Assembly (NCBI GenBank): GCA_900556485.1
Contig: USOX01000021.1
Coordinates: 1 to 46,656 of the forward strand
Direction: 5' to 3'
DNA: 46,656 nucleotides
Origin: an uncultured Dysgonomonas sp.
Lineage (GTDB): Bacteria > Bacteroidota > Bacteroidia > Bacteroidales > Dysgonomonadaceae
The position numbers and the translations under genes are program-made. Positions 1 through 7,795 of this stretch are shown piece by piece; positions within the stretch are counted from its first letter, which is position 1; each line of letters begins with the position of its first letter. The notes below the pieces were generated by a model. It was not told where the DNA came from and searched no databases. It saw only the letters and a list, made by a program, of their open reading frames with translations.

Positions 1-121
1 GGGGGAGATTTGAAAGAATTTATATGATAAAGCTTCAACCTTGTAGTTGACGTTTACACAAAATTAGGGACAGTCCCATAATTATCTGTATATACAATTC
101 TCTAAAAATTACATAAAATAA

Positions 122-156
122 AAAAGGCTTGTAATCAATTCAATTACAAGTCTTTT
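122..156 (-). terminator. Rho-independent terminator of the Yellow/MRJP-like gene
   Basis: Arms at 122-135 and 143-156 pair over 14 positions with one G-T wobble around a 7-nt loop. Read on the minus strand, the hairpin follows the stop codon at 230 by about 75 nt and runs into a T-rich tract (TTTTTTATTTTATG). I see no gene between 1 and 121; short open frames there end within 16 codons and are not recognisable. Confidence 0.7.
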
Positions 157-229
157 CATACTGATTATATACACTTTAACTTCTTCATAAATTGCAAAAA
201 AATCCTTTCTTTTCCATATTTATTCACTT

Positions 230-1246
230 TTATGGTTTAAACTTGAATATTTCATATTTTATTCGTTCTTGTTCAGGGTAATTTATTTGTGATGTAGTAA
301 AATAAATATATCCATCTTTATCTGTTGCAAAGCTATCTGCCCAACGAATTGTAATACCGAAATCGAATGTTTTCCCTTCCTTTGTAGCAAGATCAAACGA
401 CCATAATCCTTCGTTGGGTAAATCAGCCATATAAAGTTTATTATTATTTAGAATCATACCATCTGTAGGAACATTATTTTCGTTAAGGACTGATACTTCC
501 ATACAACGCTCATCTATAGTTAAAGTAGTATCTCTCAATATTGATGTTGGTATCTGGTAAAGAATATCGGCAGTCAGTGCTGTAAAGTATAGTTTTTTTC
601 TATCACTGGACAATTCGAGGCCATCGCTATTTGTTATACCCGTTGATTTGCCTGTCGATTTAAAATTTACTCCATCCAGATTAGCTAGTACAGCAGGACA
701 ACTATTATTTAAAGCCCTCCACGAACTTTCATTTTTTAAATCAAGTACTATTATCCCTCCATCTTTAGAATCTGTCATGTAAGCAATTTCATTTCTTGAA
801 TCTATCCTTACATCATTTAGATAACTGGTAGAGGTATAAACACTATCCGTAAAACTATATATTTTAACTACTTTATCTGTTTTAAGGTCTATTTGATAAA
901 GCTTAGGCCCTCCTTCAACAACACCATTAAATTGAGGATTTGCCGGATCAAGTACCCAAAGCCTATTAAGATCATCTACTACTACACTTTGAACACAAAC
1001 AAATGATTTATTAGCTTCATCCGATGGATAAGGTACTTCTTTCCCATTTACAATTTCTGCAACTTTAAAGGGTGAAGGAACTTTCCATGTAGGATAGTTT
1101 ACAAAAATGCGTCCTTCATCAGATACAGCTATTCCCGTCCATTGATAATCCGATTCTGCAACCTTTATTAAAGAAGATTTCTCATTACAGGCATTAAATA
1201 TCAATGCTGATAAAATTAATGTGATAAATATTATTTTCTGTTTCAT
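230..1246 (-). CDS. Yellow/MRJP-like beta-propeller lipoprotein
   Basis: A 338-residue protein with a lipoprotein-type signal peptide (hydrophobic residues 5-17, candidate lipid-anchor Cys20), so it probably sits in the envelope facing the periplasm or surface. The body reads like the major royal jelly protein / Yellow family, a six-bladed propeller related to SMP-30. Family-like traits are VQSVVVDDLNRLWVLDPANP near residue 90, a conserved YLNDVRID stretch, GITNSDGLELSSD, and a C-terminal WADSFATDKDGYIYFTTSQ. Bacterial members have no settled reaction; lactonase or sugar-acid handling is only a suggestion from the fold. It is monocistronic, divergent from fumC, and has its own terminator. Family call good, function unknown. 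Confidence 0.8.
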   Translation of the reverse strand: MKQKIIFITLILSALIFNACNEKSSLIKVAESDYQWTGIAVSDEGRIFVNYPTWKVPSPFKVAEIVNGKEVPYPSDEANKSFVCVQSVVVDDLNRLWVLDPANPQFNGVVEGGPKLYQIDLKTDKVVKIYSFTDSVYTSTSYLNDVRIDSRNEIAYMTDSKDGGIIVLDLKNESSWRALNNSCPAVLANLDGVNFKSTGKSTGITNSDGLELSSDRKKLYFTALTADILYQIPTSILRDTTLTIDERCMEVSVLNENNVPTDGMILNNNKLYMADLPNEGLWSFDLATKEGKTFDFGITIRWADSFATDKDGYIYFTTSQINYPEQERIKYEIFKFKP

Positions 1247-1276
1247 ACAATATATTTTAAATCAATAAGTAACATA

Positions 1277-1284
1277 CAAATTTA
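1277..1284 (-). promoter_or_regulatory. Candidate -7 promoter element for the Yellow/MRJP-like gene
   Basis: The plus-strand octamer CAAATTTA reads TAAATTTG on the minus strand, a full match to the Bacteroidota -7 consensus TAnnTTTG. It lies 31 nt upstream of the start codon at 1246. I see no clear TTTG -33 element at the usual 19-21 nt spacing. Confidence 0.4.
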
Positions 1285-1386
1285 ACAATCAATTCCAATC
1301 TTAGTTTTCACGTAAATTTTATTTTAATGAAAAATAATTTACTTTTTCCATATGAAAAGAAACCAAAAAAAACATAACAATTAGGT

Positions 1387-1418
1387 ATTGACTGTGGTTA
1401 TATTATTTAAGATATTTG
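1387..1418 (+). promoter_or_regulatory. Candidate fumC promoter
   Basis: ATTG at 1387-1390 (-33-like), a 20-nt spacer and GATATTTG at 1411-1418 (-7-like, seven of eight matches to TAnnTTTG) form a well-spaced Bacteroidota-type promoter. It ends 24 nt before the fumC start codon at 1443. Confidence 0.45.
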
Positions 1419-1442
1419 AATAATAAACTAAAAATATAAATT

Positions 1443-2834
1443 ATGGAATACCGTATAGAAAAAGATACCATGGGTGAAGTAAAAGTGCCTGCAGATAAGT
1501 ATTGGGGAGCACAAACAGAGCGTTCGCGGAACAATTTCAAGATAGGGCAACCCGCCTCGATGCCTAAAGAAATTATTTATGCTTTTGCCTATCTCAAAAA
1601 AGCAGCAGCCTATACAAATACTGAATTGGGTGTGCTCTCCACCGAAAAGAGAGACTTGATAGCACAAGTATGTGATGAGATACTCGAAGGCAAGTTAGAT
1701 GACCAGTTTCCACTAGTGATCTGGCAAACAGGATCAGGTACACAGTCGAATATGAATGTGAACGAAGTTATATCTAATCGTGCTTTAGTTTTAAGTGGTG
1801 GAAAACTAGGAGAAAAAAGCCCTATACATCCCAATGACGATGTAAATAAATCGCAATCATCAAACGATACATTTCCTACAGCTTTGAATATAGCAGCTTA
1901 TAAAAAAATGGTAGAGCATACTCTCCCTTCTGCCGAAAAGCTGCAACAGGCTCTTGATCAGAAAGCAAAGGAATTCAAAGACATAGTAAAAATAGGACGT
2001 ACACATCTACAGGATGCTACACCACTAACATTAGGACAAGAATTTTCTGGGTATGCAGCTCAGCTTTGTTATGCTATCGAAGCCATAAAAGCAACCCTGC
2101 CACACTTATCACAACTGGCATTAGGAGGGACTGCCGTTGGAACAGGCTTAAATGCTCCTATAGGATATGATGTAAAGGTTGCAAAATATATATCCGAATT
2201 TACAGGCCTTGAATTTACAACAGCGCCTAATAAGTTTGAAGCACTCGCTTCCAATGACGCTATCGTAAGTACACATGGGGCGTTAAATCAAATGGCTGTA
2301 GCTTTGTTTAAAATAGCCAATGATATCCGTATGCTAGGTTCAGGCCCACGCTCTGGCATCGGAGAACTCTTACTTCCGGAAAATGAACCAGGCTCATCTA
2401 TTATGCCAGGGAAAGTAAATCCAACACAAAATGAAGCGATGACAATGGTCTGTGCGCAAGTAATGGGTAATAATACCACTATTTCTTTTGCCGGAGCAAA
2501 CGGTCATTATGAACTTAACGTATTTAAACCTGTATTAGCTACTAATTTCCTACAATCAGGGCAACTGCTAGGAGATGCATGTATTTCATTTACTGATCAT
2601 TGCATTGTAGGAATCAAACCTAACTTAAAACGCATAAAAGAATTGGTAGATAATTCACTAATGCTTGTAACTGCTCTCAATACGCATATAGGATACGAAA
2701 AAGCAGCACAAATAGCTAAAGCTGCCCATAAGAATGGCACATCATTACGGGAAGAAGCTATAAAATCGAACTTTCTTACCGCGGAAGAATTTGATCAATG
2801 GGTAAAACCTGAGAATATGATTGGAAATATATAA
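1443..2834 (+). CDS. fumC: Class II fumarate hydratase (fumarase C)
   Basis: Catalyses reversible hydration of fumarate to L-malate in the cytoplasm (TCA cycle or the reductive branch to succinate). The 463-residue length is typical of class II fumarases. It carries the superfamily signature [10 protein letters not shown], with Ser318 and Ser319 in the mobile loop, and [10 protein letters not shown] with His188; both fall at the numbering used for E. coli FumC. The substrate-site stretches [17 protein letters not shown] and [10 protein letters not shown] are intact, so fumarase is a better call than aspartase or argininosuccinate lyase. It is monocistronic behind its own promoter. Class II enzymes are iron-independent, unlike the iron-sulfur class I fumarases. 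Confidence 0.95.
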   Translation: MEYRIEKDTMGEVKVPADKYWGAQTERSRNNFKIGQPASMPKEIIYAFAYLKKAAAYTNTELGVLSTEKRDLIAQVCDEILEGKLDDQFPLVIWQTGSGTQSNMNVNEVISNRALVLSGGKLGEKSPIHPNDDVNKSQSSNDTFPTALNIAAYKKMVEHTLPSAEKLQQALDQKAKEFKDIVKIGRTHLQDATPLTLGQEFSGYAAQLCYAIEAIKATLPHLSQLALGGTAVGTGLNAPIGYDVKVAKYISEFTGLEFTTAPNKFEALASNDAIVSTHGALNQMAVALFKIANDIRMLGSGPRSGIGELLLPENEPGSSIMPGKVNPTQNEAMTMVCAQVMGNNTTISFAGANGHYELNVFKPVLATNFLQSGQLLGDACISFTDHCIVGIKPNLKRIKELVDNSLMLVTALNTHIGYEKAAQIAKAAHKNGTSLREEAIKSNFLTAEEFDQWVKPENMIGNI

Positions 2835-2869
2835 TAAGAAGAAAAGATTTATACAGATTTGATGTCTTA

Positions 2870-3175
2870 TTATGGATTAGTATTAAATTTCCACAATCTT
2901 TCTTCTCCATCATATATAACACTAAAGATAGCGGGTGATGGCAATCGCAAGTAACTATATTGTACATCCAATGCTATCTTTGCGCCAAGAAGTTTATCGA
3001 CCTTGGAGTTCCATTCCAGAATCTGGTTGTACAATTTATTTACCTTATCCATTTCTGATTGAGAAATAGCATTATTCAGGTCTTCAATCAAAACACTTAT
3101 TTTTTGATCCTCCAACTTATTACTAAGCTCTGTATATTTCTCCATATATCGGTTGGTAATTTCAGTTGTATCCAT
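2870..3175 (-). CDS. Hypothetical small helical protein
   Basis: A 101-residue protein I do not recognise. Residues 1-70 are highly charged and predicted helical, with heptad-like spacing of Leu/Ile (for example EKYTELSNKLEDQKISVLIE), suggesting a short coiled coil or helical bundle. The C-terminal 30 residues are more hydrophobic and aromatic. There is no signal peptide or membrane segment, so it is probably cytoplasmic. It starts 18 nt after the stop of the L,D-transpeptidase gene and is probably co-transcribed with it. It converges with fumC, 35 nt apart. The coding call rests on its position and frame; function is unknown. Confidence 0.65.
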   Translation of the reverse strand: MDTTEITNRYMEKYTELSNKLEDQKISVLIEDLNNAISQSEMDKVNKLYNQILEWNSKVDKLLGAKIALDVQYSYLRLPSPAIFSVIYDGEERLWKFNTNP

Positions 3176-3193
3176 TGAAATATTTTTAATTTA

Positions 3194-4201
3194 TTATTCA
3201 ATAACTATAATATAAGTATTATCTACTTCAGCCCAATCATAAATAAATTTTGCATGAGATGTTGCTGTACGCACACACATATGCGACAATGGAGTTGTTC
3301 CTAATGTAGGACTATATTCTTTCAATGTTTTCGCATCAGGATTATTCACAGGTACTCCATGTACATAAGCCCCGCCAGTAAATCGGGAAGCATGTGGGGC
3401 AAAGCCTCCTATTTCAGTAGTACCATCCTTATAAAAAAAGAAACGGGACTTTTTCTCTTGTAGATCATAAATTCCTAAAGGTGTAGCTTCTTTGAGAGGA
3501 GGCTTATCCATACCAGTAGTTGCAGGATTCATACTTCTTACAAGCCATATATTGCCTACCTTTTCTAATGTACATATATTTTGATTAGTTCTGTCTATAG
3601 CAATCAATTTATTAAAGGAGGTTGAATCCGGTAGAATTTTCACGTATTCTTTAGGAACCATCCAATCGCCTTTCTGATATATCGTTTTTAAATTAATATA
3701 TTCGCCACTGTCTTTCACATATTTAGTTAAAGAGCCGTCGTAAGCATATCTCGCCGGTTTATTTAAATCAGCATGGTCATATAAAGGAATGGATTGATTT
3801 TGTTTTATTCCTAAAGAGTCTACTACCCTTGTATGTTCCACACTAGCATCTTTTGCTTTAGGTGGTTTACCATTCTCATTCTTGTAATTTTGTACTACTG
3901 CCCATTTAGTATCTTTTTCTTTATAATTTTCAACATAAGCAATATATTCCTTGATTTTTTCCCACTGAAAAGAGCGCCTTATTGTATCTTTTTTAATTTT
4001 ATATGTAAAGGTGTAAACATCATCTAATGTATATTCATCATATAACAAGTCTTTTTTTATATCAATATCTTTAGCCGCTATTTTAAATGATTTCTCAGGC
4101 TCAATATTATCTATTCCTTGATTTTTTGATTTTTGGTTACATGCTACCAATAGAAGTAAAACACCTAAAGACACCACTCCTATCACTCTTATTTTCTTCA
4201 T
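3194..4201 (-). CDS. L,D-transpeptidase (YkuD-type) lipoprotein
   Basis: Likely cross-links peptidoglycan stem peptides (3-3 links) or attaches proteins to the wall, acting in the periplasm. I chose the ATG at 4201 (335 residues): it gives a clean lipoprotein signal MKKIRVIGVV...LLLLVAC with Cys21, whereas the longer frame from 4234 adds 11 polar residues before it. The C-terminal catalytic domain contains GGAYVHGVPV and then SHMCVRTATSHAKFIYDW, with the presumed catalytic Cys309. The usual motif is SHGCxR; here the glycine is methionine. The N-terminal half (about residues 30-200) has no domain I can name. It is followed by the 101-residue hypothetical gene. Confidence 0.85.
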   Translation of the reverse strand: MKKIRVIGVVSLGVLLLLVACNQKSKNQGIDNIEPEKSFKIAAKDIDIKKDLLYDEYTLDDVYTFTYKIKKDTIRRSFQWEKIKEYIAYVENYKEKDTKWAVVQNYKNENGKPPKAKDASVEHTRVVDSLGIKQNQSIPLYDHADLNKPARYAYDGSLTKYVKDSGEYINLKTIYQKGDWMVPKEYVKILPDSTSFNKLIAIDRTNQNICTLEKVGNIWLVRSMNPATTGMDKPPLKEATPLGIYDLQEKKSRFFFYKDGTTEIGGFAPHASRFTGGAYVHGVPVNNPDAKTLKEYSPTLGTTPLSHMCVRTATSHAKFIYDWAEVDNTYIIVIE

Positions 4202-4371
4202 TATATAATATTTTGATTTTAAGATATAACACATATTTTAAGGTCTTTGTTTAAAATAGCAAACAAGTAAGTATTTACTTAATATCTTCTCGGGTAAAAA
4301 ATATAGGACAAAATTTATATCTTTAACAATAAAAAATAGGATCCATAAAATTTGGAGCTAAAAATTTATTA

Positions 4372-5106
4372 ATGATTGTTTATATATTACTAATTGCGTT
4401 TATAGCTACCACATTTCGCTCTACATTCGGTTTCGGAGAAGCTCTGATAGCAGTACCGCTTTTTTGTCTTTTTCTTCCAATAGAGGTCGCTGTTCCTTTA
4501 ACTGTATTAATGTCTATAACTGTTGCTTTAACTGTCGTCATTCAAGATTACAGGCAAATCCATCTTTCTAGTGCAAAATGGCTAATAATATTTGCTGCAC
4601 TTGGTATACCTTTTGGTTTACTTATTCTTTTTTATGGTAATGAGATGTACGTTAAAATAGGCCTTGGTTTCTTAATAATCCTGTATGCTATCTATTCTTT
4701 GTTTGCTAAAACCACATTCGTACTTAAAGAAGACAATAGACTTTGGCTTTTTGTTTGTGGTTTTTTATCTGGAGTTTTTGGTGGAGCTTATGGTGTAAAC
4801 GGTCCTCCTCTTGTTGTATACGGTAATATGAGGAAGTGGGATGCACAATATTTCCGTGCTACTTTGCAAGCATATTTTTTAATAGCAAATCTGTTAGGGT
4901 TGTTCGGATATATCTATAAAGGTATGGTTACCACCCATGTTATTGAGAACTTTACTTATTCATTAATCGTAATATTCCCAGCTATCTTTTTAGGACGATA
5001 TTTCAATAAAAAACTGAAAGGAGATTCATTTTATAGATATGTTTATGGGGGACTAATTTTCATCGGTATTATTCTCATTGTAGGCTCTTTACTAAAATAT
5101 CATTAA
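4372..5106 (+). CDS. TauE/SafE-family permease
   Basis: A 244-residue integral inner-membrane protein with about seven or eight hydrophobic segments. The family exports sulfite, sulfoacetate or related anions, but substrates vary. Family traits are the first repeat FRSTFGFGEALIAVPLF near residue 15 and the matching second repeat FLSGVFGGAYGVNGPPLVVYG near residue 130, the classic duplicated glycine-rich motif. It is divergent from the L,D-transpeptidase gene. It lies about 85 nt upstream of an AraC regulator on the same strand, which might control it, although the regulator appears to have its own promoter. Substrate cannot be told from the sequence. Confidence 0.85.
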   Translation: MIVYILLIAFIATTFRSTFGFGEALIAVPLFCLFLPIEVAVPLTVLMSITVALTVVIQDYRQIHLSSAKWLIIFAALGIPFGLLILFYGNEMYVKIGLGFLIILYAIYSLFAKTTFVLKEDNRLWLFVCGFLSGVFGGAYGVNGPPLVVYGNMRKWDAQYFRATLQAYFLIANLLGLFGYIYKGMVTTHVIENFTYSLIVIFPAIFLGRYFNKKLKGDSFYRYVYGGLIFIGIILIVGSLLKYH

Positions 5107-5161
5107 ACATATCAAAATTTAAATATTTGAAACTGCCAGATTCAAACACATTGAAAAATCC

Positions 5162-5169
5162 TATTTTTG
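5162..5169 (+). promoter_or_regulatory. Candidate -7 element of the AraC-family gene
   Basis: TATTTTTG is a full match to TAnnTTTG. It sits 22 nt before the ATG at 5192. Transcription from it would begin near 5176, downstream of the alternative TTG start at 5171, which supports the ATG at 5192 as the true start. The -33 element is not clear. Confidence 0.4.
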
Positions 5170-5191
5170 TTTGTATTTTTATAAGAGACAT

Positions 5192-6031
5192 ATGAAAAAT
5201 ATCCCTACTCGAAAAACATCTGAACTCTTTCGGGGAGAAATAGCCAAGATGCGCAAGTTTTCAAAAAATGAACATACAACTTCTGAACTTCATACCCATA
5301 GAGACGATTATTATATTTTCTTGTTGATAAAAAAAGGTAGAGGAAAACTATTGATTGATTTCGAAGAAAAGGAAATATATGAAAACAGTATTTTCTGTAT
5401 TTTACCTGGACAAGTCCATATTTCAGGAGGCAATACTGAAGCGAATGGATGGTTCCTTGCTGTCGATAGTATGGTGCTAAGGAAAGAATATAAGGAGATA
5501 TTTGAGAAACATACACTTACCAAAAGTATAAAAACGGATATAAATACCATTAACGATTTAAACAGCTGTGCATCTATCATATATAAACATTTAAAATCTA
5601 ACAAAAAGAATAATAGACAACTAATTTTGCAGGATTTACTTTCATCTTATATCGGGATAATAGCAGCTATCTATCAGGAAGAGTTTCCAATACAGGTCAA
5701 AAACCGTTCTGCTGTAATTACAAATGAGTTCAAATCATTGTTATCTGCAAATTTTCGATTAATGAAACAGCCATCCCAATATGCCTCAAAATTGAATATT
5801 TCTCCTATATATTTATACGAGGCCGTTAAGAAAACAACCGGACAAAGTGTTGGCGATTGTATTCGTAATGAGATTGTTATTCAAGCAAAACGCTTATTAT
5901 TTTACACCACTATGAGTGTGAAAGAGATTGCACTGGAATTAGGATACGATGACTGGGCTTATTTCACTCGCATGTTTACTAAAGTATCGAAACTATCTCC
6001 TACACAATTCAGAAATAAATACCTTAAATAG
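5192..6031 (+). CDS. AraC-family transcriptional regulator with cupin sensor domain
   Basis: A 279-residue cytoplasmic regulator. The N-terminal half (about residues 20-110) looks like the cupin-type ligand domain of AraC proteins (SELHTHRDDYYIFLLIKKG, then FCILPGQVHISGG). The C-terminal 100 residues hold two helix-turn-helix motifs; the second, VKEIALELGYDDWAYFTRMF followed by KLSPTQFRNKY, is diagnostic. The ATG at 5192 is preferred over the upstream TTG at 5171 because of the promoter position. Neighbours are a TauE/SafE permease before it and a small membrane protein after it, both on the same strand and plausible targets. The inducer is unknown. Confidence 0.88.
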   Translation: MKNIPTRKTSELFRGEIAKMRKFSKNEHTTSELHTHRDDYYIFLLIKKGRGKLLIDFEEKEIYENSIFCILPGQVHISGGNTEANGWFLAVDSMVLRKEYKEIFEKHTLTKSIKTDINTINDLNSCASIIYKHLKSNKKNNRQLILQDLLSSYIGIIAAIYQEEFPIQVKNRSAVITNEFKSLLSANFRLMKQPSQYASKLNISPIYLYEAVKKTTGQSVGDCIRNEIVIQAKRLLFYTTMSVKEIALELGYDDWAYFTRMFTKVSKLSPTQFRNKYLK

Positions 6032-6128
6032 TCCAATTTATACCTCTATTTCTCCATTTTATATTCCTCCTCTTTTCTCTTACTTTGTATTCTGATGATT
6101 ACCAATAGAAATTAGAATAATAATTATT

Positions 6129-6464
6129 ATGGAAGAAGAAAAAAAGCAAATATTTAATCAACGTAAATTTGTATCCATCGGATTATTCTTTATGCTTCTT
6201 ACTTTAGTTACTACAGGGATACTAATACAGATTTTCGAAACATTTGAAGAAGGATTCCCTATTCATTTATTTATAGGCATTCATGTTCTGGCAGGAATTA
6301 TTTTTATTATTTTGTCCATTTTACACATTGTAAAGAATTGGAAATCCTTTAAAAGCTACATCAAGACAAAAAACATAGCCATTAGTAAAGAAGCTATTGC
6401 AGGCTTTATCCTGACTTTAATAGTCGTTTTAATTGGATTCTTACTAGAACACCATCATCTGTAA
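6129..6464 (+). CDS. Small DUF4405-like membrane protein
   Basis: A 111-residue inner-membrane protein with three hydrophobic helices (about residues 16-36, 46-68 and 84-106). The stretch HLFIGIHVLAGIIFIILSIL followed by HIVKNW resembles the DUF4405 family, related to the cytochrome b561-like fold, with histidines spaced as possible heme ligands. The protein ends in a histidine-rich tail (EHHHL). It starts 97 nt after the AraC gene, in the same direction. Heme binding is an inference from the spaced histidines. No function can be assigned. Confidence 0.7.
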   Translation: MEEEKKQIFNQRKFVSIGLFFMLLTLVTTGILIQIFETFEEGFPIHLFIGIHVLAGIIFIILSILHIVKNWKSFKSYIKTKNIAISKEAIAGFILTLIVVLIGFLLEHHHL

Positions 6465-6493
6465 TTTATTCAATAAGCTAGAGATAAATAAAA

Positions 6494-6991
6494 TCAATAA
6501 ATGCGATAATTATTCGCTTTTAATTCTCTGATAGCTTTTTCTTCATGTTTTATCAAAAAGTATAGTTCTTCTTCAGGTAAAGTAGATTTAGCCGAAATAA
6601 ATATTACATCAGGAAAATTTATTATTACTTTTTGAAGTATCCTGACTCTTTCAATATGAAAATCAGAAGTTATGATTATTAAAATTGAGGGATAATAGGA
6701 TAAAATCCGTTCTTTAGCCAACCTGAAATCATCTACAGTATTTGATGAAAGTACAGGCTCTAAAAGAGAATCTTCAGGGATACCTTTATTAATTAAAAAT
6801 GACATAGCATAAGATACATGAGGTTTGTCTGTTGTATTAAAGTGTTTACCAAATCCTCCTGTACAAAGTAACTTTACATTATCGTTACACTTGTAAAACT
6901 CATATGCACAGTTTAGCCTATCTAATGCGATATTACTTAAAACACCCTGATCATCATTCGGAGCTCCTAATATTAAAACTATTTTTTTCAT
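6494..6991 (-). CDS. YdcF/ElyC-like DUF218 protein
   Basis: A 165-residue protein of the DUF218 (YdcF/SanA/ElyC) type. The Rossmann-like core starts at once (MKKIVLILGAPNDDQGVLS). It continues with LLCTGGFGKHF near residue 60, the conserved SSNTVDDFRLAKE helix near 105 and the ITSDFHIERVR motif near 128. It is shorter than the membrane-anchored ElyC proteins and has no signal peptide or membrane helix, so it is probably cytoplasmic, as for E. coli YdcF, which binds S-adenosylmethionine. Substrate is unknown. It converges with the DUF4405-like gene and is not in an obvious operon. Confidence 0.78.
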   Translation of the reverse strand: MKKIVLILGAPNDDQGVLSNIALDRLNCAYEFYKCNDNVKLLCTGGFGKHFNTTDKPHVSYAMSFLINKGIPEDSLLEPVLSSNTVDDFRLAKERILSYYPSILIIITSDFHIERVRILQKVIINFPDVIFISAKSTLPEEELYFLIKHEEKAIRELKANNYRIY

Positions 6992-7048
6992 TGCTTTTTA
7001 AAGGAATATAATATAAAGATATGGAATTGTTTATAAATTTAGATATTG

Positions 7049-7080
7049 CTTGGAATACTGCCCATTTTATTAAAACTTTG
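7049..7080 (+). promoter_or_regulatory. Candidate promoter of the DHFR-like gene
   Basis: CTTG at 7049-7052, a 20-nt spacer and AAACTTTG at 7073-7080 (seven of eight matches to TAnnTTTG). The start codon chosen for the gene is at 7123, giving a leader of about 35 nt. Confidence 0.3.
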
Positions 7081-7122
7081 TAAATAATTGATTTGTTTGT
7101 AAGATATCAAATAATACTTTGT

Positions 7123-7650
7123 ATGAAAAAAATCAAACTTTATATTGCAGCTTCAATAGATGGATATATTGCCCGTAATAACGGGAGTATCGATTGGTTA
7201 ACCGATTATCCGATACTGGAGAACTTTGATTATGGTTATAAAGAGTTTTATAATTCGGTAGATACGATTATTATGGGAGGGAAATCTTACCGCGCTATGC
7301 TGAGAATATCGGAAGAGTGGATGTATTCAGATAAACTAACCTATGTAGTTTCCAAACACTCATATCAAAATGAGCAGCATGTACATTTCATTTCAATGAA
7401 TGTGACAGAAACTATAACAAACCTGCAAAAAGAGAAGGGAAAAGATATCTGGCTATTCGGAGGTGGAGAAATTATCTCTTTGCTACTTAATAATAATTTG
7501 GTGGACGAAATGATAATCACCTATATTCCGATTGTTTTAGGAGATGGAATTCCTTTATTTCCCCTAAACACTAAAGAATCAGCATGGAATCTGACAAAAT
7601 GTGAAACATATGAAAATGGAACATATCAGGTAAAATATAATTCTAATTAA
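7123..7650 (+). CDS. Dihydrofolate reductase family protein (RibD C-terminal type)
   Basis: A 175-residue cytoplasmic NADPH-dependent reductase fold. It shows KLYIAASIDGYIARNNGSID at the N-terminus, VDTIIMGGKSYRAML near residue 50 (nucleotide-binding turn), DIWLFGGGEIISLLL near 105, and VDEMIITYIPIVLGDGIPLF near 125. This is the YyaP/YwjB-like branch that is widespread in bacteria and usually unassigned; it is not the folate-pathway DHFR. The ATG at 7123 is preferred to the TTG at 7093, since the conserved family start is MKKIKLYIA. It is monocistronic. Confidence 0.85.
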   Translation: MKKIKLYIAASIDGYIARNNGSIDWLTDYPILENFDYGYKEFYNSVDTIIMGGKSYRAMLRISEEWMYSDKLTYVVSKHSYQNEQHVHFISMNVTETITNLQKEKGKDIWLFGGGEIISLLLNNNLVDEMIITYIPIVLGDGIPLFPLNTKESAWNLTKCETYENGTYQVKYNSN

Positions 7651-7795
7651 TTTGAGTCTTTATGAATAAAAAAACTTTTCAAAGTATTTGTCTACAACTT
7701 TTTCCTTAATAAATGCTATAATTCGCATATAAAAGCACCATTCTTCAATAATACATGTATTTTTATGAAATTATATTTATGTTAACTATTGGGTT

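Noticed and set aside
67..77. Palindrome GGGACAGTCCC
   Set aside because: Only 5-bp arms around one base, no second copy seen nearby and no associated mobile-element gene; too short to support a repeat or element end.
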